This document shows, one piece after another, positions 45,687 through 54,998 of a stretch of DNA of 64,000 nt. The notes beneath the pieces are model-generated. The model was not told the DNA's origin and ran no database searches. It saw only the letters and a program-made list of their open reading frames with translations. The stretch is from Bacteroidota bacterium. GTDB lineage: Bacteria; Bacteroidota; Bacteroidia; Chitinophagales; Chitinophagaceae. A program made the translations under genes and the position numbers. The stretch's first letter is position 1; every line of letters begins with the position of its first letter. The stretch lies in NCBI GenBank assembly GCA_029573235.1, contig JAKQGX010000001.1:1-64000 (forward strand), written 5' to 3'.

Positions 45687-46502
45687 ATGATTCACATAAG
45701 AACGAAAAGCGAAATTGAAATTATCAGAAGAAATGCACTAATGGTAACAGCTACACTAACAGAAGTAGCAAAGATGTTGCAACCGGGCATTACCACACGT
45801 TCTTTAGACGAAAGGGCAGAGCAATTTATACGCGACAATGGTGGCATTCCTTCTTTTAAAGGATATGGTCCCAGAAACAATGCGTTTCCAGCTTCGCTAT
45901 GTATATCGGTGAATGATGTTGTGGTACACGGCTTTCCATCAGACTATGTACTCAAAGAAGGAGATGTAGTGAGTGTAGATTGTGGTTTTTATAAAGATGG
46001 GTATCATGGTGATCATGCTTATACTTTTGCCTTGGGTGAAGTACCCGATGCCGTTGCCAAACTAATGCGAGTTACGAAAGAATCTTTAGCCCTTGCTGTA
46101 GAAGCCGCCCGTGAGAACAACAGAGTAGGGGATATCTCTTTTTCAGTAGAAAACCACACGTTCAAACAGCATGGTTATGGCGTTGTAAGAGAATTGGTAG
46201 GGCATGGCGTTGGCAAAAACTTGCACGAAGACCCACAAGTGCCTAACTATGGTCGTAGAGGAGATGGCAAACGATTGAAAGCGGGAATGGTATTAGCTAT
46301 CGAGCCGATGATAAATCTTGGCACACATCGCGTGAATACTTTAGAAGACGGATGGACTATTGTAACCGCAGATGGGATGGTGTCGGTACACTATGAGCAT
46401 ACCACGTTGGTTGGTATTACTGCCGGTGAAGCCTTATCTAGCTTTGCTCCGATAGAAGAAGCCGAAAGAAATAATCCCAATTTGAGCAAGGCGCATTTGT
46501 AA
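45687..46502 (+). CDS. map: methionine aminopeptidase, type I
   Basis: Removes the initiator methionine from nascent proteins. 271 aa. Metal ligands are visible: Asp in SVDCGFYKDGYHGDHAYTF, His in VGHGVGKNLHEDPQVP, Glu in LAIEPMIN, and Glu in HYEHTTLV. The secondary His in VVHGFPS near residue 79 is present. It follows secY, as in most spc operons, but behind a terminator and with its own promoter element. infA, rpmJ and rpsM, the usual next genes, are absent. Confidence 0.96.
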   Translation: MIHIRTKSEIEIIRRNALMVTATLTEVAKMLQPGITTRSLDERAEQFIRDNGGIPSFKGYGPRNNAFPASLCISVNDVVVHGFPSDYVLKEGDVVSVDCGFYKDGYHGDHAYTFALGEVPDAVAKLMRVTKESLALAVEAARENNRVGDISFSVENHTFKQHGYGVVRELVGHGVGKNLHEDPQVPNYGRRGDGKRLKAGMVLAIEPMINLGTHRVNTLEDGWTIVTADGMVSVHYEHTTLVGITAGEALSSFAPIEEAERNNPNLSKAHL

Positions 46503-46531
46503 TAACAGCCTTTCCGTTATATACCTTGCTA

Positions 46532-47110
46532 TTATAGTAGAATATTACTCTTGAATATTTTTACTGAAATAGCCAATAGAATCACACCAAAAAACTTTCG
46601 CAACATGGAAATACCGGAAGGTCCGAAGACGCGCTCTAATAGGTTAATAGAGCGGAGTGTGATGAATACAAATAGCAAGTTGATAAGAATGGCAATAAGT
46701 ATGTTGTTGGCATGATATTCGGCTTTTAGAGACATGATGGTAGTAAGTGTACCGGAGCCGGCAATCAATGGAAAGGCAATTGGAACAATATTGCCGGAGC
46801 GTGCATCCTGTTCGCCTCTAAACAATTCTATCCCCAACACCATTTCCAACCCTAAAATAAATATTACGATAGACCCCGCAATAGCAAAGGAGTGTACATC
46901 CAACCCCATAAAATTCAGCACCGACTCTCCAATAAAAAAGAACAATAACATTAACGAGCCGGACACGACAGTAGCTTGCACCGCACTGATTTCACCCATT
47001 TTCTTTTTTAATGAAATAAGGATTGGAAGTGAACCTAAAATATCAATAACAGCAAACAATGTAAAAGAGATGGTGAGTATTTGCGCTAGGTCAAATTGAA
47101 AAGTATCCAT
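46532..47110 (-). CDS. MarC family integral membrane protein
   Basis: 192 aa, six predicted transmembrane helices. Family patterns: FTLFAVIDILGSLPILISLKKK near the N-terminus, ILGLEMVLGIELFR, and the PIAFPLIAGSGTLTTIMSL loop with its conserved P-A-G. The role of the family is unknown; the old link to multiple antibiotic resistance is not supported by function. Single gene, converging on map. Confidence 0.9.
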   Translation of the reverse strand: MDTFQFDLAQILTISFTLFAVIDILGSLPILISLKKKMGEISAVQATVVSGSLMLLFFFIGESVLNFMGLDVHSFAIAGSIVIFILGLEMVLGIELFRGEQDARSGNIVPIAFPLIAGSGTLTTIMSLKAEYHANNILIAILINLLFVFITLRSINLLERVFGPSGISMLRKFFGVILLAISVKIFKSNILL

Positions 47111-47216
47111 GCTGCAAAATTAGGTAGTGCCTCATAAATTTCATTTTCTGCTTCGATCTATTTTGGAAAATAGCACCACACTATAGATTTTTACAGCAGT
47201 TACTTAACGATTGGCA

Positions 47217-48227
47217 ATGAACAAAGATTTTCAAGCGATACTACAGTCTGTAAAAGAAAAGAAGTTTGCCCCGGTATATTTGATTGACGGAGAAGAAGTG
47301 TATTATACCGATATCCTTACCAAGTGCTTCGAAGAACAGATATTAACCGAAGCGGAGCGCGATTTTAATTTATTAGTCTTATACGGAAAAGATGTTTCTA
47401 GTGTTGATGTAATCAATACCTGTCACCGGCTTCCTATGTTTGCACCCAAGCAAGTAGTAATTATTAAGGATGCCACTCAAATGAAAGATTTGAAGGAGTT
47501 GGCTGCTTATGTGGAACATGCCAACCCATCCACTATATTACTCATCGAACATCGCTTTAAAAAAGTAGATGGTAAGTTGAAGTTGGTGAAATTGGTAAAG
47601 GATAAGGGGTATTATTTTACAGCAGATAAAATAAAAGAAGAAGATATGCCCGGTTGGATTGAACGCTATGGAACAAGTATCGGCTTTCATGTGGCAATGC
47701 CTGAAGCGCAGCTACTAGCCGGCTATTTGGGCGATGATCTTCAGAAAATAGTAAACGAAATAGATAAAGTACGCATCAACGTTCCTGAGGAAAAACAACT
47801 CACAAGCAAAATGATTCAAACGTACATCGGTATCAATCGTGAGTACAATCTTTTTGAATTTCCAGTGATGCTGACGACCAAAAACAAAGATAAACTTTAC
47901 AAAATGTTGACGCATTTTGTGGACAATCCCAAAGCGGCGCCGATGCCACTCATTGTAGGTGCCCTGTATGCACATTTGAATACCGTATATCAGGCACAAG
48001 CATTAGGCAACAACGAAAAAGAATTGATGTCGGTTTTGCGATTGTATAAAGATAGATTGCGCGACACGGTGATAGCCGCCAGAAATTTACCTTCACCTAA
48101 AATAGAAATGTGCTTTGATATTCTTGCAGACTATAGTGCTAAAATGGTAGGCGTAAACAGTACTGCAGATGACCGGGCATTATTAAAAGAGTTGGTTGCC
48201 AAAATGGAACTGACTATTGGTGCGTAA
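47217..48227 (+). CDS. holA: DNA polymerase III subunit delta
   Basis: Clamp-loader wrench subunit that opens the beta sliding clamp. 336 aa. The N-terminal domain has APVYLIDGEEVYYTDILTKCFEE, where a P-loop-like fold lacks ATP-binding motifs, followed by FNLLVLYGKDV and FAPKQVVIIKDATQM. The C-terminal collar domain starts near residue 205. The ORF track begins at TTG (47211); the ATG two codons later is more likely. Confidence 0.9.
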   Translation: MNKDFQAILQSVKEKKFAPVYLIDGEEVYYTDILTKCFEEQILTEAERDFNLLVLYGKDVSSVDVINTCHRLPMFAPKQVVIIKDATQMKDLKELAAYVEHANPSTILLIEHRFKKVDGKLKLVKLVKDKGYYFTADKIKEEDMPGWIERYGTSIGFHVAMPEAQLLAGYLGDDLQKIVNEIDKVRINVPEEKQLTSKMIQTYIGINREYNLFEFPVMLTTKNKDKLYKMLTHFVDNPKAAPMPLIVGALYAHLNTVYQAQALGNNEKELMSVLRLYKDRLRDTVIAARNLPSPKIEMCFDILADYSAKMVGVNSTADDRALLKELVAKMELTIGA

Positions 48228-48270
48228 CAAGAATGGTACTTCCGACACAAAAGTGCTACAAGGAAGCTTA

Positions 48271-49002
48271 TTAAGCTCCTATCCCCAACACGTCTTTCAT
48301 AGTAAAAATACCTTGCTTCTTTTCTATAAACTCAGCCGCTAATACGGCTCCTTTGGCAAAGCCCTCTCTGTTGTGTGCAATATGAGTAATTGTGATATCA
48401 TCCACAGCTGACGAGTAGGATACCGTATGAGTGCCGGGTACTGCATCTTGGCGAAGGGCAGTAATGGGTAGCTTTTCAGATGCGGTACCGGGATGCTGTG
48501 GAACCAACGCCCATTGTTGGAGGCGCGAAATACCTGCAATGATTTGCTCTGCAAGGCTGATAGCCGTTCCGCTGGGAGCATCTTTTTTCTCCGTATGGTG
48601 TATCTCTTCGATAGCTACTTGATAATCGGTTTGTTGATTCATCAAGCTTGCCAATTGTTTGTTTATTTCAAAGAATAGATTAACCCCAATACTAAAATTG
48701 GAGGCATGTAAAAATGCGGTGTTGTTTTCAGTAGCAATTGCTTGTGCTTCGGGCAAATCTTGATTCCAACCCGTGCTACCACTGACCACCGGCAATCCCA
48801 ACTGAAGGCAACGAATAACATTCTCTTTGGCACTATGCGGTCCACTGAATTCGATTACCACATCCGCACGCTGCAGGTTTTCAGTAGTCAAGTCTTCCAG
48901 ATTTTCTTTTCTAATTTTCAAGACAATGGTATGCCCTCTTTCAACAGCAATCTTTTCGATAGCCTTGCCCATTTTGCCGTAACCTACTAATGCAATGTTC
49001 AT
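48271..49002 (-). CDS. dapB: 4-hydroxy-tetrahydrodipicolinate reductase
   Basis: NAD(P)H-dependent step of lysine/diaminopimelate synthesis. The ORF track adds 26 upstream residues that do not belong. The ATG at 49002 begins the Rossmann motif MNIALVGYGKMG, giving 243 aa. The core has VVIEFSGPHSAKEN and SGSTGWNQ, and the catalytic His-His-Lys motif EEIHHTEKKDAPSGTA near residue 137-152. It ends a four-gene minus-strand run, seven bases after the ubiA-like gene, and may be translationally coupled to it. Confidence 0.94.
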   Translation of the reverse strand: MNIALVGYGKMGKAIEKIAVERGHTIVLKIRKENLEDLTTENLQRADVVIEFSGPHSAKENVIRCLQLGLPVVSGSTGWNQDLPEAQAIATENNTAFLHASNFSIGVNLFFEINKQLASLMNQQTDYQVAIEEIHHTEKKDAPSGTAISLAEQIIAGISRLQQWALVPQHPGTASEKLPITALRQDAVPGTHTVSYSSAVDDITITHIAHNREGFAKGAVLAAEFIEKKQGIFTMKDVLGIGA

Positions 49003-49009
49003 AGAAATG

Positions 49010-49903
49010 TTATTGTGTAATAAATGATAGAATGGAGAAACAAGAAAATAAGATACTGGCAATACCGTTGGTGTTGGCAAATGCCATGTTTACCTTGCTC
49101 AAGTCATGAGGTTTTACCAGTAAATGTTGGTGCAACAAAAGATAAGAAAAGATGCCGGCACCCACCCAAAACAAACTATGAAACCCACCCACATAACCTA
49201 CCGTTACGACCAGAAGAAAGCAAGCCAAATGCAATATGTTTGAAACCATCAAGGCATTTTTGGCTCCTATTGCAGCCGGTATCGAATGTAATTTTTGTGC
49301 ACGGTCAAATGCTTCATCTTGCAAGGCATAAATAATATCAAAGCCGGAAACCCAAGTGAATACTACGATGGATAACAATATCGGCAACAACTTGAAAGTG
49401 CCCGTAACGGCAAGAAAAGCGCCGATGGGAGATAGCGACAAACCCAAACCCAATACCAGATGGCATAAAGAAGTAAATCGCTTGGTGTAACTATAAAACA
49501 ATATTACCAACAAGGCTACCGGAGATAAAAGCAATACCGTGGTATTGATAAAGTAGGTAGTGGCAATAAAAAGAAAACAATTGACAAGGGTAAAAACGAG
49601 TGCCTGGGTAGGGCTAATGATACCTGCCGGTACTTCGCGCTGTGCTGTGCGAGGGTTGAGCGCATCAAACTTTCGATCAAGATAACGATTGAAAGCCATA
49701 GCAGCACTGCGAGCAAAGACCATGCACAAAAGCACTTTGATAAACAAACTACCATTGTTGAGGAACCAGTCCAGCGAAAAGACGCCATTATTTACTTCCA
49801 ATACTCCCAATACAAAACCCATCAATGCAAAAGGCAAGGCAAAAACAGTGTGACTGAATTTGATGAGTGATAAATAATGATTGATGTTTTTCAGTATTCC
49901 CAC
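49010..49903 (-). CDS. UbiA family prenyltransferase
   Basis: Integral membrane prenyltransferase of 297 aa with about eight helices. The two Asp-rich Mg-prenyl-diphosphate motifs are NRYLDRKFDALNPRT (near residue 73) and DIIYALQDEAFDR (near residue 191). Sequence is close to the 4-hydroxybenzoate prenyltransferase-like group. In Bacteroidota, such proteins (MqnP type) serve menaquinone synthesis by the futalosine route, but no mqn gene is close. It begins with GTG four bases after the DUF1573 stop, which suggests coupled translation. Confidence 0.88.
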   Translation of the reverse strand: MGILKNINHYLSLIKFSHTVFALPFALMGFVLGVLEVNNGVFSLDWFLNNGSLFIKVLLCMVFARSAAMAFNRYLDRKFDALNPRTAQREVPAGIISPTQALVFTLVNCFLFIATTYFINTTVLLLSPVALLVILFYSYTKRFTSLCHLVLGLGLSLSPIGAFLAVTGTFKLLPILLSIVVFTWVSGFDIIYALQDEAFDRAQKLHSIPAAIGAKNALMVSNILHLACFLLVVTVGYVGGFHSLFWVGAGIFSYLLLHQHLLVKPHDLSKVNMAFANTNGIASILFSCFSILSFITQ

Positions 49904-49907
49904 GATG

Positions 49908-50384
49908 TTATTTTTTTTCTACTTCTGCATCAAAGGTTATTTGCATGGCTGATTCTTGCGCATTAGAGTATATCATGACCCCTTTATGTTGGTGTCCGGG
50001 CTTACCATTGCTGTTAAATTCTACGACTATCTCACCTCCCGTTTCCGGCAATATAGGTTCTTTGGGATAAGAAGGAACAGTGCAGCCACAAGCCGCTTTC
50101 GCATCTGTAATCACCAAGGGTTTGTTACCTATGTTCTTAAATTTATAGGCATAAGAAACCACATCTCCTTCTTTGATAGTGCCAAAGTTGTGGTTCATTG
50201 TTTCAAACTCTATAATGGTTTTCGGCAAATAGCTGGTGCTTTTTATTGCCGCTTCTGCTGATTCGGAAGCATTGAATTTATTGAAGAAAGCTGTCTTGCT
50301 AATACCGCTTAATTCTACTAAGGCTATCACAAAACAAGACAAAGTAAGCACCGTGAGCAGTATTGCTTTTAATTGTTGGTTCAT
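49908..50384 (-). CDS. DUF1573 protein with N-terminal membrane anchor
   Basis: 158 aa. An uncleaved or signal-anchor helix lies at residues 8-25 (ILLTVLTLSCFVIALVEL). The DUF1573 domain (about 60-158) is a small Ig-like beta-sandwich: MNHNFGTIKEGDVVSYAYKF, KPLVITDAKAACGCTVP with a conserved C-x-C, and GGEIVVEFNSNGKPG. Role unknown; often periplasmic in Bacteroidota. It is directly upstream of the ubiA-like gene, four bases apart. Confidence 0.88.
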   Translation of the reverse strand: MNQQLKAILLTVLTLSCFVIALVELSGISKTAFFNKFNASESAEAAIKSTSYLPKTIIEFETMNHNFGTIKEGDVVSYAYKFKNIGNKPLVITDAKAACGCTVPSYPKEPILPETGGEIVVEFNSNGKPGHQHKGVMIYSNAQESAMQITFDAEVEKK

Positions 50385-50454
50385 CTGATTAGGTTGTTTA
50401 TTTCTATTGTAATGTTTTTCTTTTTCTTTTGATGTGGCTGTTTTTGTGGTGGAA

Positions 50455-51714
50455 TTATTGTGCTGTATTTCCTTTCTCTTCCCATATCTGTGCTAAATGC
50501 ACCAACACTTCTACCGCCTTTTCCATGTCTTGCACACTCACATATTCTTGTTTGCTGTGAATGCCCATTTCGCCGGTAAACAAGTTCGGACAAGGTAATC
50601 CCATAAAGGATAAACGAGAACCATCCGTTCCGCCACGCACATTCATACGAACCGTTTTTAGTCCACTTCTAGTATATGCTTCATCGGCAAAGTCCATTAC
50701 CTGTGGGTGCAGTTGTAGGATCTCATTCATATTCCGGTATTGCTCCGTTACCTGAAAGTCGGTAGTGATTCCGGGGAAATCTGCCACCGTTTCCGCCACT
50801 AGTGCTATTAACCTATTTTCATGCTCTGCCAGTTTTGAGGTTTCAAAGTCGCGAACAATAAACGATACACTGGCTTTTTCTAATGTGCCTTCTATTTGGG
50901 TGGGGTGCACAAAACCTTCATAGCCTTCTGTTGTTTCAGGACTCCATTCTTGGCGTGGCAATTTGGCTACAAAAGCAGATGCAGCTTTGATAGCATTCAC
51001 CATTTTCCCTTTTGCATATCCGGGGTGGGCACTGATACCATGAAAGACAACTGTTACAGCATCCGCAGAAAAGTTTTCGCCTTCTAAATGTCCACGTTCA
51101 CCACCATCCAATGTATAACCATATTGTGCTCCCAGTTTTTTCATATCCACTTTGGCTACGCCTCTGCCTACTTCTTCATCCGGAGTGAAAAGAATACGAA
51201 TTGTTCCGTGCTTTATCTCGGGATGTTGCAATAAGTAGTTTACGGTATCCATAATAATGGCAACGCCGGCTTTATCATCGGCACCTAATAAGGTCTTTCC
51301 GGATGCAGTGATGATATCGTCGCCAATGCGTTCTTTCAAATATGGGTGTTGTTGGGTGCTGATGATCACTGATGGGTCGTCGGGCAATACAATGTCACTA
51401 CCATCCCATGCTTGATGCAATAGGGGCTTCACGTCTTTGCCACTACAATCGGGTGCTGTATCTACATGAGAACAATAACATAGTACCGGTACGGACTTGT
51501 CAGTAGTGGCGTGCAGCGTGGCATACACATAGCCATACTCGTCCAATTCGGCATCTGCAATACCCATTTGCTTCAGCTCTTCCACCAACAATCGGCTGAG
51601 GTCTTTTTGTTTTTCGGTAGAAGGTTGTGATGGCGATGATGGGTCGCTTTGGGTGTCTATTTGTACATAGCGCATGAAGCGCTCGGCAGTTGTATGTTGA
51701 TAATTGGAAAGCAT
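50455..51714 (-). CDS. pepT: peptidase T (tripeptidase)
   Basis: Zinc aminotripeptidase of 419 aa (M20B). Metal-binding residues lie in CYCSHVDTAPDCSG (near residue 80), GADDKAGVAIIMDTVNYLL and FTPDEEVGRGVAKVD, with the catalytic Asp and Glu in the usual positions. The dimerisation domain (about 210-320) includes HGISAHPGYAKGKMVNA. The C-terminus has the NVRGGTDGSRLSFMGLPCPN motif. It is separated by 70 bases from DUF1573 and leads the minus-strand run. Confidence 0.96.
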   Translation of the reverse strand: MLSNYQHTTAERFMRYVQIDTQSDPSSPSQPSTEKQKDLSRLLVEELKQMGIADAELDEYGYVYATLHATTDKSVPVLCYCSHVDTAPDCSGKDVKPLLHQAWDGSDIVLPDDPSVIISTQQHPYLKERIGDDIITASGKTLLGADDKAGVAIIMDTVNYLLQHPEIKHGTIRILFTPDEEVGRGVAKVDMKKLGAQYGYTLDGGERGHLEGENFSADAVTVVFHGISAHPGYAKGKMVNAIKAASAFVAKLPRQEWSPETTEGYEGFVHPTQIEGTLEKASVSFIVRDFETSKLAEHENRLIALVAETVADFPGITTDFQVTEQYRNMNEILQLHPQVMDFADEAYTRSGLKTVRMNVRGGTDGSRLSFMGLPCPNLFTGEMGIHSKQEYVSVQDMEKAVEVLVHLAQIWEEKGNTAQ

Positions 51715-51799
51715 ATCAGATGGGTATTAATAAAGCGCAAATGTAGCGAAGGAAGTGCAGCAATACACTATACATTTTCATAAAAGAAACAAATGAAAA

Positions 51800-51820
51800 C
51801 GACGCTCATTAAGAGCGTCG
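51800..51820 (-). terminator. short terminator hairpin after the outer-membrane barrel gene
   Basis: CGACGCTC / GAGCGTCG with a 5-base loop. On the minus strand it is followed by TTTTCATTTG. Lies 77 bases beyond the stop of the barrel gene. Confidence 0.6.
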
Positions 51821-51896
51821 GTAACAAAGAAAAAAAAGGATTGTTCATACGTCAGTTGATTGCCTGCTCAGTAGATGCCCTATTTGATTTGTTATT

Positions 51897-52691
51897 TTAA
51901 AACAATAATCCCAGTCGGAAAGCTACGTTGTTTAAACGAACATTGCCATCAGAAAATGAGCCGAGAGTGGGGGAGTATTTAAAGTTGTACCGAGCAGGGT
52001 TGGTAGCATCCGGAGCAAAACCATTATTGAAGAAGACGCCCACATACGCCGATAAGTTGCCACCCAGTGGGTAAGTAGCTCCGGCACCAATGTTCAATTG
52101 TATATTGAGGGGTGCCACACTTAAGGTGCCGGCAATTTTTACATTGTTTTCAGAAATGGGTGTGGAGCCTGCATCGGTAGCCGTAACAGTATAATCTGCT
52201 TTCTTACTAATATTCATGCCAGGGGTTAGCCCAATTTGCCCAAAGAATCCGATGCCACTTGCAAGCGGATTGGTTTTCATTTTCAAGTTGAGAGGGAGCT
52301 CTAAATATTGAAACTTATAATTGAAGTCGGCATTGGCAATAGTGCTGGTAGGGATGGGTGTGCCGGGGTCAGTAATCAGTGTGGCACGCACTTTCCCACC
52401 ACAACCATTTAGTTGCAATCCGGTGGCAAAAGCATAGTTGTCAGCAAACCAATAATCGACCATCAAGCCCCAACTGAAACCCACTTTACTACCATTGTTG
52501 ACAACGGCAAATCGTCCATCATTACTTTTGTTATTCGCCGGTTTCATCCAGCTGATGGTGGGTGCTAAGTAGGCTCCAAAACGTAGCTTTTGTTGCTTCA
52601 CCGGTTCAGTAGATGAAATATACGTGTCTTGTGCATGAAGGGTTGCGGAGGCGCAGCAAAGTGCGAGGGAAAATGAGAGGATTTTTTTCAT
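51897..52691 (-). CDS. outer-membrane beta-barrel protein
   Basis: 264 aa with a signal peptide ending ATLHA. The mature part alternates hydrophobic and polar residues in strand-length blocks (RFGAYLAPTISWMKP, FSWGLMVDYWFADNYAFATGLQL, LPLNLKMK, LNIQLNIGAGATYPLGGNLSAYVGVFF) and ends in NNVAFRLGLLF, an aromatic C-terminal barrel signal. It fits the small porin-like beta-barrel families (PorT/OMP_b-brl) common in Bacteroidota. No function is visible. Confidence 0.85.
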   Translation of the reverse strand: MKKILSFSLALCCASATLHAQDTYISSTEPVKQQKLRFGAYLAPTISWMKPANNKSNDGRFAVVNNGSKVGFSWGLMVDYWFADNYAFATGLQLNGCGGKVRATLITDPGTPIPTSTIANADFNYKFQYLELPLNLKMKTNPLASGIGFFGQIGLTPGMNISKKADYTVTATDAGSTPISENNVKIAGTLSVAPLNIQLNIGAGATYPLGGNLSAYVGVFFNNGFAPDATNPARYNFKYSPTLGSFSDGNVRLNNVAFRLGLLF

Positions 52692-52760
52692 TTTGATCTA
52701 ATTGTTTTATGAAATAATTCTTTCGCTGTAACATTGCAGCGATAATTACCAACAAATATA

Positions 52761-53813
52761 ATGGGCTTTACCAAAATGAAATGTTTTTTGAAATGGCGCA
52801 CGGCGTATGTTATCGGATTGCTGGCAGTGACTACCATGTTTTCTTGCCAAAACAGCGAAACCGACAGCCGCCTTTCGACACCGCTAAAGACTTATCGATT
52901 GGATAGAGACATAGCAGCTATCGATACACTTCATATAGCAGAAGGACTGGCAAAGCTAAAGTTCAAGTACCCTACATTTTTAGACTTTTATTTGGATACA
53001 TTGATGGGGTTGGGCATACAAGGGAATTACAACGACTCGAACCCCGGAATCAAATTGGGAATGCATGATTTCTTAACCCATCCGGATTTCAGAGGTCTGT
53101 TTGATACCATCGCGCAACACTTTCCCAACACTACGTCTATTGATGAGGATTTGAACAAAGGCTTTAGTTTACTCAAAAAATATTATCCCAAGTACCCCAT
53201 CCCTGAGATTGTGTATTTGAATTCGAACTTGAATAATTATGCAGCTTTCACCTACGATACATTGGCTATTGGCATAGGCTTGGACATGTATTTGGGTGCC
53301 GATTATCCTTACTATGCATCTGTGGGGATTCCACAATACTTATCCCAAAGGCTGACCCCGGATTATGTTCCGGTGAATGTGTTCCAATCCGTCTATCGTG
53401 CCATGCATCCTTTTGTAATGGACAATAAAACCTTGCTGGATATGATGCTTCAAAAAGGGAAAGAACAATATTTTTTAAGCAAGGTAATTCCTTTTGTGGA
53501 TGAGCATAAACGTATGGGCTATACGCCGGAGCAGCTTGCTTGGTGCGAAGCCAGTGAAGCTGCCATCTATCATTTCTTTATTGAAAAACAATTGTTGTAT
53601 TCCACCCATATGCAATCCATCATTCGTTATGTAATGGATGGGCCAACGGCTGCCGGAATGCCTCCCGAAAGCCCAGGGAATATTAGTAATTGGTTGGGAT
53701 ATCGTATGGTGAAAGCCTATGCCGACAAACACTCGGAGATGAGCTTAGCGCAAATAGTAGCCCCAATGGATGCGCAAAAATTCTTACAAGAATCGAAATA
53801 CAAACCCAAATAG
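52761..53813 (+). CDS. GldB-like gliding motility lipoprotein
   Basis: 350 aa with lipobox TTMFSC (Cys near residue 29). The mature protein resembles GldB: TYRLDRDIAAIDTLHIAEGLAKLKFKYPTFLDFYLDTLMG, IPEIVYLNSNLNNYAAFTYDTLAIGIGLDMYLG, then PMAGM-type HPFVMDNKTLLDMMLQKGK and MDGPTAAGMPPESPGNISNWLGYRMVKAYADKH. GldB is needed for gliding in Flavobacterium and is widespread with T9SS, although it also occurs in non-gliders. The zinc-peptidase-like fold suggested for some GldB members is not evident here. No other gld gene is adjacent. Confidence 0.87.
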   Translation: MGFTKMKCFLKWRTAYVIGLLAVTTMFSCQNSETDSRLSTPLKTYRLDRDIAAIDTLHIAEGLAKLKFKYPTFLDFYLDTLMGLGIQGNYNDSNPGIKLGMHDFLTHPDFRGLFDTIAQHFPNTTSIDEDLNKGFSLLKKYYPKYPIPEIVYLNSNLNNYAAFTYDTLAIGIGLDMYLGADYPYYASVGIPQYLSQRLTPDYVPVNVFQSVYRAMHPFVMDNKTLLDMMLQKGKEQYFLSKVIPFVDEHKRMGYTPEQLAWCEASEAAIYHFFIEKQLLYSTHMQSIIRYVMDGPTAAGMPPESPGNISNWLGYRMVKAYADKHSEMSLAQIVAPMDAQKFLQESKYKPK

Positions 53814-53854
53814 ACTTGGATGATACCGGCAACATCTCAAGTGGTAGCATGGGT

Positions 53855-54511
53855 CTATCCTTGAATGCGGGACATGTATTTGTTCATTTCATTGAGCTGA
53901 CCGATTACATCTTTGTTTTTCGGTTTGCACATTTTAGCCTTGTTGAAATACATTTTAGCTGCTCTGAAATCACGACGCTGCATGCAGATGCCGGATAGTT
54001 GTAAAAAGGCAGTGGCTTCACTGTCTTTGTCGGGCAATCCGATACTCAATGATTTGCGAATATGCTCATACGCTTCTTTGGTATTTCCTTTTTTGTAAGC
54101 AATAGAGCCTAATTGCAAGTAGGCTGTTCCTTCATATTCTTTTTCCGGCATACCGGCTGCCAGCCCTTTGCGCAGGTCTTCTTCGGCTTTATCTAGATTG
54201 TCGCCCATGCTGGATAAATTGGCGCGTAGCATATAGTACGATGAGCGTATCGGTTTGTAAAGCAAGTTGGGGTATTTCACTTTGTCCATCAGTCGTTGCG
54301 CACCTTCCATGTCGCCGTTCTCTACATAGGTTTGGATTAATGTCATGGGGCCTACCAATAGCCCTGCCACTATCATTAATATGGCTATCAAAAATGGAAT
54401 CCAGGCAATCCACCATGTTGCGGCAAAGCCTACCCAAAAGCCAATAGCAATAAGGGCAAGGGCAATCCAAATACGATTGAAAACAATAAAACGACGCAAT
54501 GTGGGATTCAT
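53855..54511 (-). CDS. membrane-anchored TPR protein
   Basis: 218 aa. Two transmembrane helices at the N-terminus (about 12-31 and 33-55), then TPR-like repeats over about 90-200: ADNLDKAEEDLRKGLAAGMP-type helix pairs with LQLGSIAYKKGNTKEAYEHIRKSL and FLQLSGICMQRRDFRAAKMYFNKAK. The repeats are predicted to face one side of the membrane. Function unknown. It ends 42 bases from the convergent GldB-like gene. Confidence 0.8.
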   Translation of the reverse strand: MNPTLRRFIVFNRIWIALALIAIGFWVGFAATWWIAWIPFLIAILMIVAGLLVGPMTLIQTYVENGDMEGAQRLMDKVKYPNLLYKPIRSSYYMLRANLSSMGDNLDKAEEDLRKGLAAGMPEKEYEGTAYLQLGSIAYKKGNTKEAYEHIRKSLSIGLPDKDSEATAFLQLSGICMQRRDFRAAKMYFNKAKMCKPKNKDVIGQLNEMNKYMSRIQG

Positions 54512-54630
54512 AAACTATGAGTTGATGGTAAATGCAAATTTCAGGGCGCAAATATAACCGAATTGCCCCACTAATGCGCTTTTACCTAATAGTAATATTC
54601 ATGGGGGCTAGGCCTTGCATCGTACTCAAC

Positions 54631-54660
54631 AAAAAAGCTGTCTTAATCGACAGCTTTTTT
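54631..54660 (-). terminator. terminator after tRNA-Ser
   Basis: Perfect 12-bp stem AAAAAAGCTGTC / GACAGCTTTTTT with a 6-base loop; T-run on the minus strand, seven bases after the tRNA 3' end. Confidence 0.85.
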
Positions 54661-54667
54661 TGTTAGG

Positions 54668-54752
54668 CGGAGAGAGAGGGATTCGAACCCCCGGAGCTGT
54701 TACACTCAACGGTTTTCAAGACCGCCGCATTCGACCACTCTGCCATCTCTCC
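54668..54752 (-). tRNA. tRNA-Ser (TGA)
   Basis: Class II tRNA with long variable arm. On the minus strand: acceptor GGAGAGA/TCTCTCC, discriminator G, D arm beginning GCAGAGTGG, anticodon loop CTTGAAA gives TGA (reads TCA), variable arm TTGAGTGTAACAGCTC, T arm with TTCGAAT loop. CCA not encoded. Confidence 0.94.
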
Positions 54753-54935
54753 GCGTGCAAAATAATAGCAAGGGTTTCGATTTTCAAAATTGTTTTTTCA
54801 TCTGGCTCATATATTTTTTATACGCTTGTCAGATTGCCTGTAAGCAGCATATTCTACAACTGCTTTTTGATGCGCTATTGATAAGGGTACGTGGGTAATA
54901 TGCAATTCAAATTCTTAAGCAAAGATGCCGTAATG

Positions 54936-54943
54936 TATATTTG
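54936..54943 (+). promoter_or_regulatory. -7 element upstream of msrA
   Basis: TATATTTG (TAnnTTTG), 55 bases before the ATG. A second, weaker candidate (TATCTTCG) ends five bases before the ATG. Confidence 0.4.
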
Positions 54944-54998
54944 TGATGCCTTGTAATGGATAAATCGACAGAAGGGAAACAAGGTTATCTTCGTTACA

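Noticed and set aside
48280-48290. short palindrome AGCTTATTAAGCT near the holA/dapB convergence
   Set aside because: Too short, with no U-tract; I could not support it as a terminator.
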